Positions 9,479 through 19,760 of a stretch of 64,000 nt of DNA are shown in pieces; the first letter of the stretch is position 1; each line of letters begins with the position of its first letter. The notes beneath the pieces are model-generated. The model made no database searches, was not told the origin of the DNA, and saw only the letters and a program-made list of their open reading frames with translations. The stretch covers positions 101,547,141 to 101,611,140 of the forward strand of contig OZ018318.1 in NCBI GenBank assembly GCA_963969495.1, given 5' to 3'. The stretch comes from Ceratothoa steindachneri (Eukaryota; Arthropoda; Malacostraca; Isopoda; Cymothoidae). Position numbers and translations under genes: made by a program.

Positions 9479-11638
9479 TTATTCTACGCTATTCGGTAAC
9501 GCATTCCTACTGAGTGCGTCAGCGACCTGGTTATCGGAACCTTTGATATAATATATTTTAAATTGATACTCTTGTAAGAGTAAACTCCAGCGCATGATGC
9601 GGCCGTTTGAGTGTCTCAAATTCCTAATATAGGCTAACGGACGGTGGTCGGTTCCTATTTGACATTCTTTACATATCAAGTACAGCTTAAATTTGTCTAT
9701 GACCCAGATAATTGATAGAGCTATCTTTTCCCTAGTGGCATATCTCTTTTCGCGTGGTAATAATAGATGGCTAGCATATGCAACTGGATGACTCGTTCTG
9801 TCATCCACGTATTGAAGGAGTACACCTCCAATGCCCTCGTTGATCACGTCGGTCTTAACCCCAACGGATTTTTCCGGGTTGGGCAACTTAAAAATGGGGG
9901 CAGAAATGAACTTACTTTTGAGCTGATTAAAATGGGAAACAGCGACATCATTCCAACGTAAACGATCGGAGAAATTCTTTTCCTGAAGGGGGCGTAGGGG
10001 GGCCAAAATTGCAGCGAAATTCGGAACAAATCGCTGATAGGGAGAAGCTGATCCTAGGAACGATCTTAATGGCTTCTTTGTAATCGGGAGGGGCATGTGG
10101 GCGATTGCCTTAATCTTGTTCTCGTGGGGACCTAACTTGCTTCGTCCTATTTTGAAACCCGAATATTTAATGGGTTCGTGAGCAAAATAGTATTTGCTGG
10201 GGCCAATGGTGAGGCCATTTTCACGCAGTTGCTCGAAAAGAGCTAATAGGGCGGGTAAATGGTGATTCCATTTAATTAGTTCTTGTATCTGACTCTTCTG
10301 ACGTGGTGTCAGCTGCGCGTCACTTTTCAGGTCAGAGGGTTCCAAAGACTCGCCTGGTAGGGAATGAGGAGGGTAATCGGCATCAGGTTGGATGCACACT
10401 GTCTGGATTACCTTAAGGGACTCCGCGGGGCAATCCTCTTCGAGCGCCGATGCTTCGTCCAGTTCTACGAAGGTATCTCCATAGGCGCGTTGGGGTTTCT
10501 TTTTTTCTTGGGGTCCAGGGACAGTCTCCGTGTCCTTGTCTGGGGCCTTATCAGCTAAGGGTTTTAGTGAATCACATTCCTCTTTTTCCGTCCTAAAGTC
10601 CTGGTTAGGGGTCTCCGAGAAATCGGACGGTATCGGGGTTCTGATGGGGACGGGCTCCTGGGCTTCTTTCTTATCTCGGCCTTGAGGAAGGGCGGCCTGA
10701 AACACAGGGTCGAAACTTACTTGGGGGCTCTTTCCTATAAGTACGGAACAGAATTTTATTGGTGCTACAATGACTTCAGCCCAGCCATTATAATATTGAC
10801 ACTGTAGGTAACATCTAGCGACGGGGAATCTGTTCGCCCGCCCAAGGTAGTCACGTACCACCGCAAATTTTTCGTGGTTAGAGGCCACTGGGAGGAGTTC
10901 GTCGGACACGATGAAGCATGTACATCCTGTGTCCCTGACGAGAGTCGATACTCGACAGCTGTCCACGCTGCCCTCCTCATATTTCAAAGTTCCCGATGAA
11001 CTTTTACCAAAAACAAAATTTACCTGGTGGCCTGACGGAGGGGGAGAAGTTTCTGCTTGGGTCTGCACCACCGAAGGAGCCGGGGTCGCATTAATCTGGT
11101 GAACTTGGTTGCCTGGTCCGCTTTTAAGCCTAGAATTTTGGGGGCAATTCCAGCTCATGTGGTTTTCTACTCCACAGGTGAAGCATATGGTTGGTCGCTT
11201 CGGGAAGAGAAATGGAGGAGAAGTCTTAACGGGAGGTTTGGAGTCCCGTTGTTGGTTTTGGGGAAAGAAGTTTTGGGGTTTTACGGGGCTCGGAAACTTT
11301 GTCAGCTTTCCTGGGAAGGGGCGCGAATCCGTCCTTCTTTCTTCTCGTTGGATTTCTTTTTCTCGTTCTTCTCGTTGTATTTTTCCTTCTCGTTCTTCTC
11401 GTTGGATTACTCTTCCCCGTTCCTCTCTTTCTCTTTCTTTTTCTACCTTTTTTCTTTGAACTTCTGCTTTAATCCGAGCTAATTCAATCTGAAGGTCAGC
11501 TAGTCTTATCCGTTCCTCTCTTTCTCTTTCTTCTCGTTGTATTTCTCTTCTTTGCTCCTCTTGAATGTACTTAATTAGTTCTTTTCCGGAAAGTCCACAG
11601 GACTCTCCTTGCGCTTTAAAGATTTCGAATGGAGTCAT
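9479..11638 (-). CDS. Gag-Pol-like polyprotein lacking RT active site, 719 aa
   Basis: Open from an ATG at 11638. Residues 1-105 start with PFEIFKAQGESCGLSGKEL and become a long charged coiled-coil rich in R and E. A CCHC zinc knuckle (CFTCGVENHMSWNC) is at about 152-165. A retroviral-type aspartic protease motif, DTGCTCFIV, is at 236-244, with VLIGK at about 299. An acidic linker follows. Residues 459-595 match the end of RT (FEQLRENGLTIGPSKYYF, SFLGSASPYQRFVPNF). RNase H spans about 595-712 with likely catalytic D596, E637, D664 and D707. The fingers and palm, including the YxDD box, are missing at about residue 458 without loss of frame. No capsid core is seen between the coil and the zinc knuckle, and no integrase follows. 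The ORF is intact although the protein cannot copy RNA, so movement would need a related complete element. Confidence 0.93.
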   Translation of the reverse strand: MTPFEIFKAQGESCGLSGKELIKYIQEEQRREIQREEREREERIRLADLQIELARIKAEVQRKKVEKEREREERGRVIQREEREGKIQREEREKEIQREERRTDSRPFPGKLTKFPSPVKPQNFFPQNQQRDSKPPVKTSPPFLFPKRPTICFTCGVENHMSWNCPQNSRLKSGPGNQVHQINATPAPSVVQTQAETSPPPSGHQVNFVFGKSSSGTLKYEEGSVDSCRVSTLVRDTGCTCFIVSDELLPVASNHEKFAVVRDYLGRANRFPVARCYLQCQYYNGWAEVIVAPIKFCSVLIGKSPQVSFDPVFQAALPQGRDKKEAQEPVPIRTPIPSDFSETPNQDFRTEKEECDSLKPLADKAPDKDTETVPGPQEKKKPQRAYGDTFVELDEASALEEDCPAESLKVIQTVCIQPDADYPPHSLPGESLEPSDLKSDAQLTPRQKSQIQELIKWNHHLPALLALFEQLRENGLTIGPSKYYFAHEPIKYSGFKIGRSKLGPHENKIKAIAHMPLPITKKPLRSFLGSASPYQRFVPNFAAILAPLRPLQEKNFSDRLRWNDVAVSHFNQLKSKFISAPIFKLPNPEKSVGVKTDVINEGIGGVLLQYVDDRTSHPVAYASHLLLPREKRYATREKIALSIIWVIDKFKLYLICKECQIGTDHRPLAYIRNLRHSNGRIMRWSLLLQEYQFKIYYIKGSDNQVADALSRNALPNSVE

Positions 11639-11999
11639 CTTTGCACTTGGGGGGCACTAGTCAACCAACTAAAATTCCTTGCAACAAGAATTATGCCTCT
11701 ATAGAATTAGCCTACCTAAATATGGGCACTGACCTATTCGTACTTGGTTTCTCAATCTAAATAACCACTGACTAAAATCACAAAAAAAACAAACAAATTA
11801 TTATAACCGTTCCTTGAGCTACTCCAGCTTCTTAAGTTTAAAAAAAGGGGATAGCAATCGTTAAAACAAAAGGGAACTACTATATTCTATTATTATAACG
11901 AATAACACTATGCTTTACTCGACTGAGACCAGTGTTTGCAAAGATATAGCGTTAAACCTTACACACCTGATACCAAATTAAATAGTATATATATATATA
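11639..11999 (-). other. 5' leader of the LTR element
   Basis: Non-coding DNA between the upstream LTR and the ORF. On the minus strand TGGTATCAGGTGTGT (plus 11961-11975) looks like a tRNA-Met-type primer site, but it lies about 25 bases from the LTR edge across a short TA run, which is unusual. The assignment is weak. Confidence 0.45.
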
Positions 12000-13381
12000 T
12001 GTCGTAGAATGACTCCCGACGATACTATATATAACACTATTCGTTGAGGGAACTTCCTTAATTATCTCTAGAGTGCGTTTTACTGTCTTGGCGGCCGATA
12101 TTATGTATCTTCAAAAATGCTTAAGAAGTGGAACTGAGCTCAAGGATAATAATATTGCTATCATTAATAAAATAGAGTTTTATTAATAATAACTATAAAC
12201 AATACACAAAAACGGAAAATATTGACAAACAGAATGGAAAGGGTCGTGAAGACTCGGGCTAATCCAAGGATTTAAGGGATCAAAAAAAGGTAAAACAAAT
12301 ATGGAGTTAAAGAGATGGGATGGTTCGATAAACCATTTAATGCACAGGATAGAATTGACAAATAAGGGATCAATACTCAAAAGGTGACGCTTGGCTTACG
12401 TAACTTCATTAGGGTGCAGTGGAAGGTACTTGAAGGAATATTCGGTCCGCTGGCGAGTTCCAGCCGAAGGGGGGGGATAAAAGGATCCTGACGAGGCGTC
12501 TTGGAAAGGAGAACAGTTACTCGACGAACGGCTCGACGAACAATGGCTGTTCTACTTTGTTCTCTTCTGAACAAAGGGGGGATGAGAACCGTCTCTTGTC
12601 TACGGGCTCAAGAACAATGGCTGTTCTAATGTTGTTCTCCTTTGAACAACAGGGGGGGGATGAGAACCGTTTCTTGGCGAAGGGCTCAAAACGAACAATG
12701 GCTGTTCTAATGTTGTTCTCCCTTGAACAACAGGGGGGGGATGAGAACCGTTTCTTGGCGAAGGGCTCAAAACGAACAATGGCTGTTCTAATGTTGTTCT
12801 CCTTGAACAACAGGGGGGGGATGAGAACCGTTTCTTGGCGAAGGGCTCAAAACGAACAATGGCTGTTCTAATGCTGTTCTCCTTGAACAGCAGGGGGGAA
12901 TGCCTTGGGGACTTGACGTCACTAAAGGCTCGAACCTTTGGCACTCAAGGAATATTGTCCTCCTGGACAAGTGATGGTGAATCTCGAGGCCGAGGTCCCT
13001 TGGCGTACAAAGGGAGAGAGGGTCGTGGTGATGTTTCGCGACGAAAATCTGGATCTCCAATCTGATCTTAGTGGTAAAGAGTCCATATAAATAGCCAGGA
13101 CATCTCCTTGGCGTGGGGGAGAATGGGGTGGAAGCTTCGAGGGAACGCACAGCTGGGCCGGAGAAAAATGCCTTATCTGTTCATAAGCCTAACTCGATCT
13201 GGCGAGGTCGGCGTATGGGGGCGAACGGGGGGACGATAACCTCCTTGTTTAAACATTGACGTCCGGCAGCTGTTGATAAGACTCCAAGCCTCGAATCGAA
13301 GATGCACGTGGGCCTCCTCGAGGTTTTAACTAATATGGGATAGGAGTTGAATTTAACACAGATTCAACTCGTTCTATCACA
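12000..13381 (-). repeat. LTR (5' LTR of the element), 1382 bp
   Basis: Near-identical to 7596-9059; one fewer internal tandem unit (array about 12535-12900). Confidence 0.95.
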
Positions 13382-13386
13382 CTGTC

Positions 13387-14235
13387 CGTTAAACAACTTT
13401 ACCACTCAGCGAAGGATTTCTAATTCTGATACTTGTTCGAGAGGTGGCAGTTTAACATATGATGAGAAATCACCAATTACCCGATCTGGCTAACCAGTGT
13501 GAGAACAATGAATTGACATTAGCCTGATCAGGTTCTTCACTTTACCACCATGCAACGAATTAACACTAACATCATTGGTAAACCAGTGTACTACTACCCT
13601 AATAGAAATTGTGTCAAGCCGAACCACTGTACCTCTTTACCTTCACCCGAGTAAGTGGCAGTGCAGTTGCTACAAGTGTGTTATGGTCGAAAATATTAAC
13701 ACCACGCGAGGAATTGCCATTTACTTCATCTCGTTGAGCACTTAATTCCAATAAAGCATTGCCACATCATACAACTCAGTTAAAAGATTATCACTCACTA
13801 CAGAATCGTAACTAGTCTGTGATTGTTGCCCACTTTACCATCTCGCGATGAAGTACCACTTGCCTAGTACGCATAACCACTCGACCACCTGATAAGGTAT
13901 TGGCACTTCCTTGGTACAGTTAACGACCTTACCACCTTAAGAATACTCTTATGATCTTTAGGTATTACCATTTATTGATTCTGTTGGATACTTTAATACC
14001 CAACGATGTAAAGCCATTTGGTCTAACGATTGATAATTTTACAACCACGTGTGGTATGACGATTTACTCTAGTCATGTTAACTACTATATTACTTAGTGA
14101 AGTATTACCACTTTCCTTATTTGGTAAACCATTTTATCACAAAACGGTGTATTTCTACTCTAATGGTTAGCCACTTTACCTTTCATCGTGATATTTCCAA
14201 TTGCCTGATTCCGTTGAAGAGTTTACAGACAACGT
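13387..14235. repeat. Degenerate satellite, right part
   Basis: It continues the array seen at 7080-7590. Recurrent phrases are AACCACTTTACCAC, GAGGAATTGCCATTTA and GAAGTATTACCACTTTCC, with variable spacing of roughly 50-60 bases. Confidence 0.7.
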
Positions 14236-14399
14236 TTTTTTCTTATAAAACCACCTCGAAACTGCCAAAACTATAATGTGTAAAAATTGCCAAAATTATA
14301 AAGAGCAAAAAAAAATATAAGGAAACACAAACCTTTAGTGAAACAATATTAGTACTTATTTAATACAAAAATTGTGTTTCATTAAAGTTTTCTGCTTTC
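14236..14399. other. No recognised gene
   Basis: A-rich transition into the CR1 fossil; nothing else seen. Confidence 0.3.
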
Positions 14400-16250
14400 T
14401 CATTTTTTTTGTCCTTTATAATTTTGAAATTTTTTAGATTTTATAGTTTAGCCATTTTCAATTGTAAGTCCCACTGCACAAACCAACAGGTCCTTTGTTT
14501 AATATTATTTTGAATGTCATTTATACCCTCTTCAGCAAATATGCTTTTACCCAATTTACAGTCAGAAGTTAATTTTGAAACCTTTTACCCTGATCCGACG
14601 TCACAATCGTTTACGTAGACGATAAACAGCAAGGCTTCTATGATCGAAACCTGAGTAACTCCTCTAGTAACACATATTCGATCTGACATTTGGTCATTTA
14701 TTGCTAATCTTGTTTGCCATCAGTGGGTCAGTTTTCGATCTATTTGGCATCGTTCCAATAATTCCTAAAGCTCTAATTTTGGACATGAAATTCTTTAAAC
14801 TTTAAAGTTTTTTGAAAGTCTAAATAAAAATCCTCAATTGACTTCGCCCTATCTTAAAGTGAAATTATATAATGCAAAAAATTATAAGAGATTATTTAGA
14901 CACGATTTGTGTTTATGATATCATGTTTAAAGACGTGCAATAATCTTTTCAATTCAATATGTTCATCTATTCTATCTGCAATAAGCTCTCGAGCATTTAC
15001 TTTACAGCTGATGTTAAGTTTATGTGATTGTAATTCTCTGCTTATTCTTTGCATCCTTTTTTATATATGCTGCTATATTAGCCACCTTCCAATCTCTGGG
15101 ATAATTTTGTTTTCAAAAGATGAATAAAAAAATTGGCTCTAAAGTTGTTCGCCTATTGAATTTTTAACTACTTTAAGACTTCTGTGATGATCAGATTAGT
15201 AACAAGCGATTTAAATTTATTCATTTTAGCGATAAACCTCCTAGATATCTTTAATTGACCATTTTATCGATTCTCAAGGTTTATAACCCAAACACCTGAT
15301 ATTGAATATAGGGTTAAATTTACACTATCCTTGGCAAATACCGTTGGATAATACATGTTTAATGTATTGGTTATATATACATGAATCCTTAAATAGTAAA
15401 AAAGTCATTCTTGTCTTTAATAGATTCACTTTAAATGTTGATTATTTACTTTCTGTTTACTAATGCAAATAATTCTTTTTAGTTTGATTAACAGTTAAAG
15501 GCCATTCTAAGGTTCTCCTTGTGCTTGGCTCATTGAATTCCCAATAATTTTGACAAAGTGAGTTGCGTGCACCTTCTGTAAAATTATTTCAAATTTAATT
15601 TGTGCCCCTTCCCCTACTTTGTCTATATTTGTAAAAGTTTTGTTTAGCCTCTATAGATTAGATTCTTTTGTAATCCATCATAGGAATGTTAACTCATATA
15701 TATATATTGCCGTGTAGCATGTTAGCGTTTAAATGAATTACATTATTGTTCACTATAGCCAAACTTATCTTTTACGCTCAGATTTGAAATTAATTCATCG
15801 TCAGTAGTTAAAACCAAATCTAGAATAGACTTGAGTACTTTGTGCCTCTCAGAGTGGTAAGTGTTCATAGACTAATTTATTCGTCTCATTTGAAATCACT
15901 AATAATACTTAAAGACAGTTTTTCATTGTTGCATTTATTAAACAATTATGCATTTATTGATTGGTGGGGTCTAAAGATTTAGCTTAACTTATAGTAGCTC
16001 TAATTCTGAATAATAATTGCAATCTATAGATGAAGATTCTCTAGTATATGTATAACGTCCCCTTCACCCTCCGTCTCAACTTAATCTTTATGAAACCTTT
16101 AATAGAATTTACCACTAAAATATCTTGAATGTCATTGAATCCAGAACTCTGTGATACATATTCCATGTATTTTTAGTGGTGCCAAATATCAGAGGTCCGA
16201 AAAATTTTCTTAATAGATCTGGCATTAAAAAAAAGAAGAAGCTTTTAGTT
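14400..16250 (-). pseudogene. CR1-like LINE ORF2 fossil
   Basis: Read on the minus strand, scattered conserved blocks appear in the right order for a CR1 ORF2. Near 15830 an endonuclease tail reads ILDLVLTTDDELISNLSV, followed by a KDKFGYSEQ block that resembles the usual G-NSDH. Near 15100 the RT entry reads IPRDWKVANIA. Near 14990-14770, KMLESLL-type and SKIRALGI-type blocks follow. Stops interrupt almost every 20-40 codons. The region is very AT-rich and old. It was recognised by block order only; the boundaries are approximate. Confidence 0.65.
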
Positions 16251-17275
16251 AACTTACTTGTGTACCAGCGAATCTGGGGCGGTGCCAGCTAAGGCTTATC
16301 TGATCTCCATATATTTTGAGACCTCTTTTAGGCTATTATGGGTTCGATCGTGAGCCAAATATTAAGTGGTATCAGTTATTGTGAACCAAAATTCAACGAA
16401 ATTCACATCCTCACTTTCAAATATCCTTCGAAGGCTTTCGTTTATTCCAAATCGTTTAATCGGAGTGTAAGTTAGGATATTTAGTCCTGAGAGGATGCCC
16501 ACAACTATTTCATTTTCGATTGCTGGTGGATGCCCACAACTATCCCTTTTTCCTCGTTTTTGAGGCCTTTTAGGATGCCCCAAACTATTCCTTTTTTAAC
16601 CGTATTCGATTTAATTTTATTAACTATTTCGTTGTAGTTTCTAATTATTTTTACCTTTGCAGCAGAAATTTTCTAACCCAAGAAATATAAATTATGAAGC
16701 TCTTTAGTTATTTTGGTAATTTTAGCAGCGGTTATAACCTGAAGCTACGCTTTTTAATGTGCTTAGCATCGAAGTAATCATTCTTATCCCTAAGGTAATC
16801 CCTCTGATTAGCAGACAGACATACAAGCTGAATGACAAATCGATTGAACTGATATCCATACAAAGAGAAACACACACCTTGAGTCAGAAATAGATAGACA
16901 AAAGAAACACACAAATATAGAGAGATATATATCCTAAATTAAATAATAGCGTTTCAATGGGTTTCATTCAATACCAGCGCAAAAATATTTTAAAAATCTC
17001 TGCCGATATTATCTCTGTATTTTCTCAGTATTCAAAAACTATTTCTCGCATTGGCATTAAATAAAACAAAGAATAGCAAAAAATATTTATAAAATCTAGA
17101 GTTAAAAATCCGTATTATGTGGAATCGAGTTTTATCCTGAATTTCAATAAATTCTTCGAAAACAAACAATATTTATTTTACATAATGAAGCAAACAAGAA
17201 AATTAATAGGAACACAAATGAGAGCAAGGGAAAAATGAATTTTCATTGAAAGAAATGCGCAGGAGTTTGCCAGCA
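16251..17275. other. No recognised gene
   Basis: The phrase GGATGCCCACAACTAT and variants occur three times at 16490-16585 about 40-50 bases apart. The minus ORF over them (16362-16583) has no recognisable motif. The rest is AT-rich. Confidence 0.35.
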
Positions 17276-17277
17276 GA

Positions 17278-17366
<89 letters not shown>
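17276..17366. repeat. (TA)n microsatellite
   Basis: TA run directly abutting a PLE N-terminal fragment on the minus strand. Confidence 0.97.
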
Positions 17367-17369
<3 letters not shown>

Positions 17370-17640
17370 GATTTTGTTAAAGTCCATAGTATATTTCGCC
17401 TTTATTATTTTCTTTGGAAACTTTCCATTTCATTTTTTTTATTATCTTGTTTGGTTTTTAATTTCTGAGCTATGCGATCAGCTTCAGAGTATTTGCCTTT
17501 CCACAAGATGGCGACGAAAGGCTATTGTGGTTGGTTCGTTTTTTGCTGCTGGGTCATGGGTTTTAATATTCGTGTAAATGGGTAGCAGACCTTCTTTTAT
17601 GCAGATTTTGTTAATCACCATAGTATCAGAAGAACTTCTG
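17367..17640 (-). pseudogene. PLE N-terminal pieces in tandem, family D
   Basis: On the minus strand from 17640: TMVINKICIKEGLLPIYTN, then KTHDPAAKNEPTTIAFRRHL, a PLE ORF N-terminus. It then meets a decayed hammerhead-like segment (CTCTGAAGCTGATCGC near 17495). A second start of the same unit follows, ending FNKICI at the (TA)n tract. Two partial units in tandem fit the known tandem or pseudo-LTR arrangement of PLEs. Both are truncated and no RT is present. Confidence 0.65.
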
Positions 17641-18141
17641 CCAGGACTAGGTGGTGAACTCGCAAGTTCACTGTCCACAACATGGTATTCAGGGTGTTCA
17701 GTAACAAGGGTTAAGTTATGCTTTATTGTATCTTCCCGGATTGCTCAAAAAATTACCTGGAGGAGTTTTTGTTGCCTTGGATCCAGGAGGTGACCGTTGG
17801 AAGGCCGTACGTGTGGCAACAGGACTCTTTACCATGCCACACATGCAGGAGCATTCAGTCTTTGCTGTCAGATAATTTCTTTGGCTACATCACTCCGAAC
17901 ATCTGGTCTACTAACTGCCCAGACTGCACCCCCACCTGTAATATTATATGTGGAGCGTGGTTGAAAGAGAGACCATCAAAGCCCCGTGCACCAACAAGGT
18001 GTAGTTTAGGTTCAGTGTCACTAGAGAGTTTCCCTCCAGGTAAACAACAGGACTGTCGAGAGGACCTGCAACAGGTTGTAATGCTGCCTGGAGAACATAG
18101 TTGATGATGCTAACGGCAATTTCAGAAAATGAATAGTACAA
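17641..18141 (+). pseudogene. mariner-type transposase C-terminal fossil
   Basis: The frame 17718-18104 contains LEEFLLPWIQEVTVGRPYVW, QQDSLPCHT (second catalytic Asp), LSDNFFGYITPNIW and SPDC-like NCPDCTPT. In other frames the tail gives VERET and a final ENIVDDANGNF-like end near 18120. The third catalytic residue region (normally NPxDYYVWG) is scrambled to TPTCNIICGAW, so the active site is destroyed. The N-terminal DNA-binding half is missing; PLE sequence lies directly upstream. Confidence 0.8.
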
Positions 18142-18444
18142 TCATTGAAATATTTAACTTCTAACTTGAGTAAAATTATCTGTATAAAGAACAGTGTTAT
18201 ATTCTTTTATATTCAAGTTACGCGACAATTGTCCACCGTACCCTGTATAATGCAATATTCTTTGTTTCAGAGGGAGAGAGGGGAACTTGCTCAGCAGATA
18301 AATTTAGTCTTCATCAGGCTTTGGAAAAGTTACCATCTTCCTAAATTTTCCCTCGCCTTTTGATCAAAAACTCGGCGTAGAATTCGTTTATCAAACTATG
18401 AGACCCTTGGTGCACGTTTTCCCTTAGCTCACGCGCGCGAAGCC

Positions 18445-18448
<4 letters not shown>
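18142..18448. other. No recognised gene
   Basis: Nothing seen. Confidence 0.3.

Positions 18449-18491
<43 letters not shown>
18449..18491. repeat. (GA)n microsatellite
   Basis: About 21 GA units. Confidence 0.97.
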
Positions 18492-18494
<3 letters not shown>

Positions 18495-19190
18495 TCTTCT
18501 GTTAATTGTGATACTATCTGCATTTCTGAGCTTAACAAAGTAAATATAGTTTTTGATAAAGACACATCGTTCAGATTGTGGATGTAGGAGCTGCCTCCCC
18601 ATTCCCTCCTTTTCACTAAAATTCCCACAAGTATAAGGACATACGCAAACTGCTTTATTATGAGGACGCACAAATAAAAGATTGCATAGGCTCCGTATAT
18701 TGATGAATAAACAGTCTCTGCCCATTTTCCTTACACGTAAATACAATCTCTTCTTTCACGAGACAGAGGATACCATATCACATCTCGGAAGACATCTTCT
18801 CATTCGCCTTATTCGCCTTCACATATGCTCCATCTAGAGAGGATGGACTTCAATTCACCTAAGTACACTCAGTTCACCTTCGTAAGCATTCGTTGTTGGT
18901 CGGCCACACAATTAGACAGCCGTAATATTGATCCGAGACCTAAGTGCTCCTTTTGTTATATGCGACTCCAATAACTTCATTACTCTTCATTCACCAAAGA
19001 AAGGCTATGACTTACCTAATTCCTTGTTTAGTCTTATAAAAAGACGAAGTCGTTTGTTCATCATATTTCCTGATTTTAGTGTCTTCACTGGTTATTATTT
19101 ACGCAAATGACTTAAGTAATGAAGTGCAATAGCTATTAATATTGCCTAGTAGTATTAAATTGGGAAGCGTTGTATTTGCCGAAGTAAGTT
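18492..19190. other. No recognised gene
   Basis: Short ORFs only; no motif seen. Confidence 0.3.
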
Positions 19191-19760
19191 ATTCGTCTTG
19201 GCAAGTGTTTTGTCACTCAATAAATCCACAGTGCAACCAATATTTGGAAAACGGAGTACATACAGTTCATACGTGGCTTGAGGTAGCTACACTATTCATC
19301 GAAATCTCAAGAATGCTCTTCGAACAAATTCTGGACAGAGTATATTATCATGCTGGAATATTGGATCTTTGTTGGGATACATGAAATCCATGAATGAATG
19401 CAAATGGCCATCAGGCAGTGTAACGTATGGGTCACCGGTTAATGACGTGTTTAGGCGGCTTAATGGACCTAACCGTTGCCATGTGAACATACCCCACACC
19501 AGTAAGTAAAGACCACCAGGCTGCCCTGTGTTTTGTTATAACTTTGTGCTCATGGCTTCATGAGGTCTGTGCCACGCCCGAGCACTATCATTACCCCCAA
19601 ATAACAGGAACCGTGATTCATCGGACTAAGACGCATCTTGCCAGTCCTCCAGGGTCCAACTAGCACCGTCGTTAACACAGGTGAGGCGCTGTTTCCGGTG
19701 GTGTAGTATTAAGAGCGGAATTCTGGTGGTTTTTCTATTCCCGAATCCCATTGAATGTAA
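19191..19760 (-). pseudogene. Tc1-type transposase fossil
   Basis: On the minus strand, near 19680-19560: ASWTLEDWQDAS, SDESRFLLFGG (first catalytic Asp) and WHRPHEAM. In the frame 19499-19296: VWGMFTW-like WGMFTWQRLGPLSRLNTSLT, LHSFMDFMYPNKDPIFQHDN (second catalytic Asp) followed by CPEFV. The Glu region beyond 19290 is not recognisable. Frameshifts separate the blocks and no clear inverted repeats were found, so the element edges are unknown. Confidence 0.75.

Larger units (their letters stand above)
7596..13381 (-). mobile_element. Ty3/gypsy-like LTR retrotransposon, young, non-autonomous
   Basis: Two LTRs in the same orientation (7596-9059 and 12000-13381) begin TGTCGTAG and end ATCACA on the plus strand (TG...CA on both strands). 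A 5-bp target duplication CTGTC lies at 7591-7595 and 13382-13386. The element is coded on the minus strand. A purine tract lies next to the downstream LTR. The single large ORF (9479-11638) has zinc knuckle, protease, RT thumb and RNase H, but no RT active site and no integrase. By eye the LTRs differ by a few substitutions plus one repeat unit, which points to a recent insertion. Confidence 0.95.

Noticed and set aside
10364..11482. Plus-strand ORFs across the LTR element polyprotein
   Set aside because: Shadows of the minus-strand 719-codon frame, which carries the recognisable domains.
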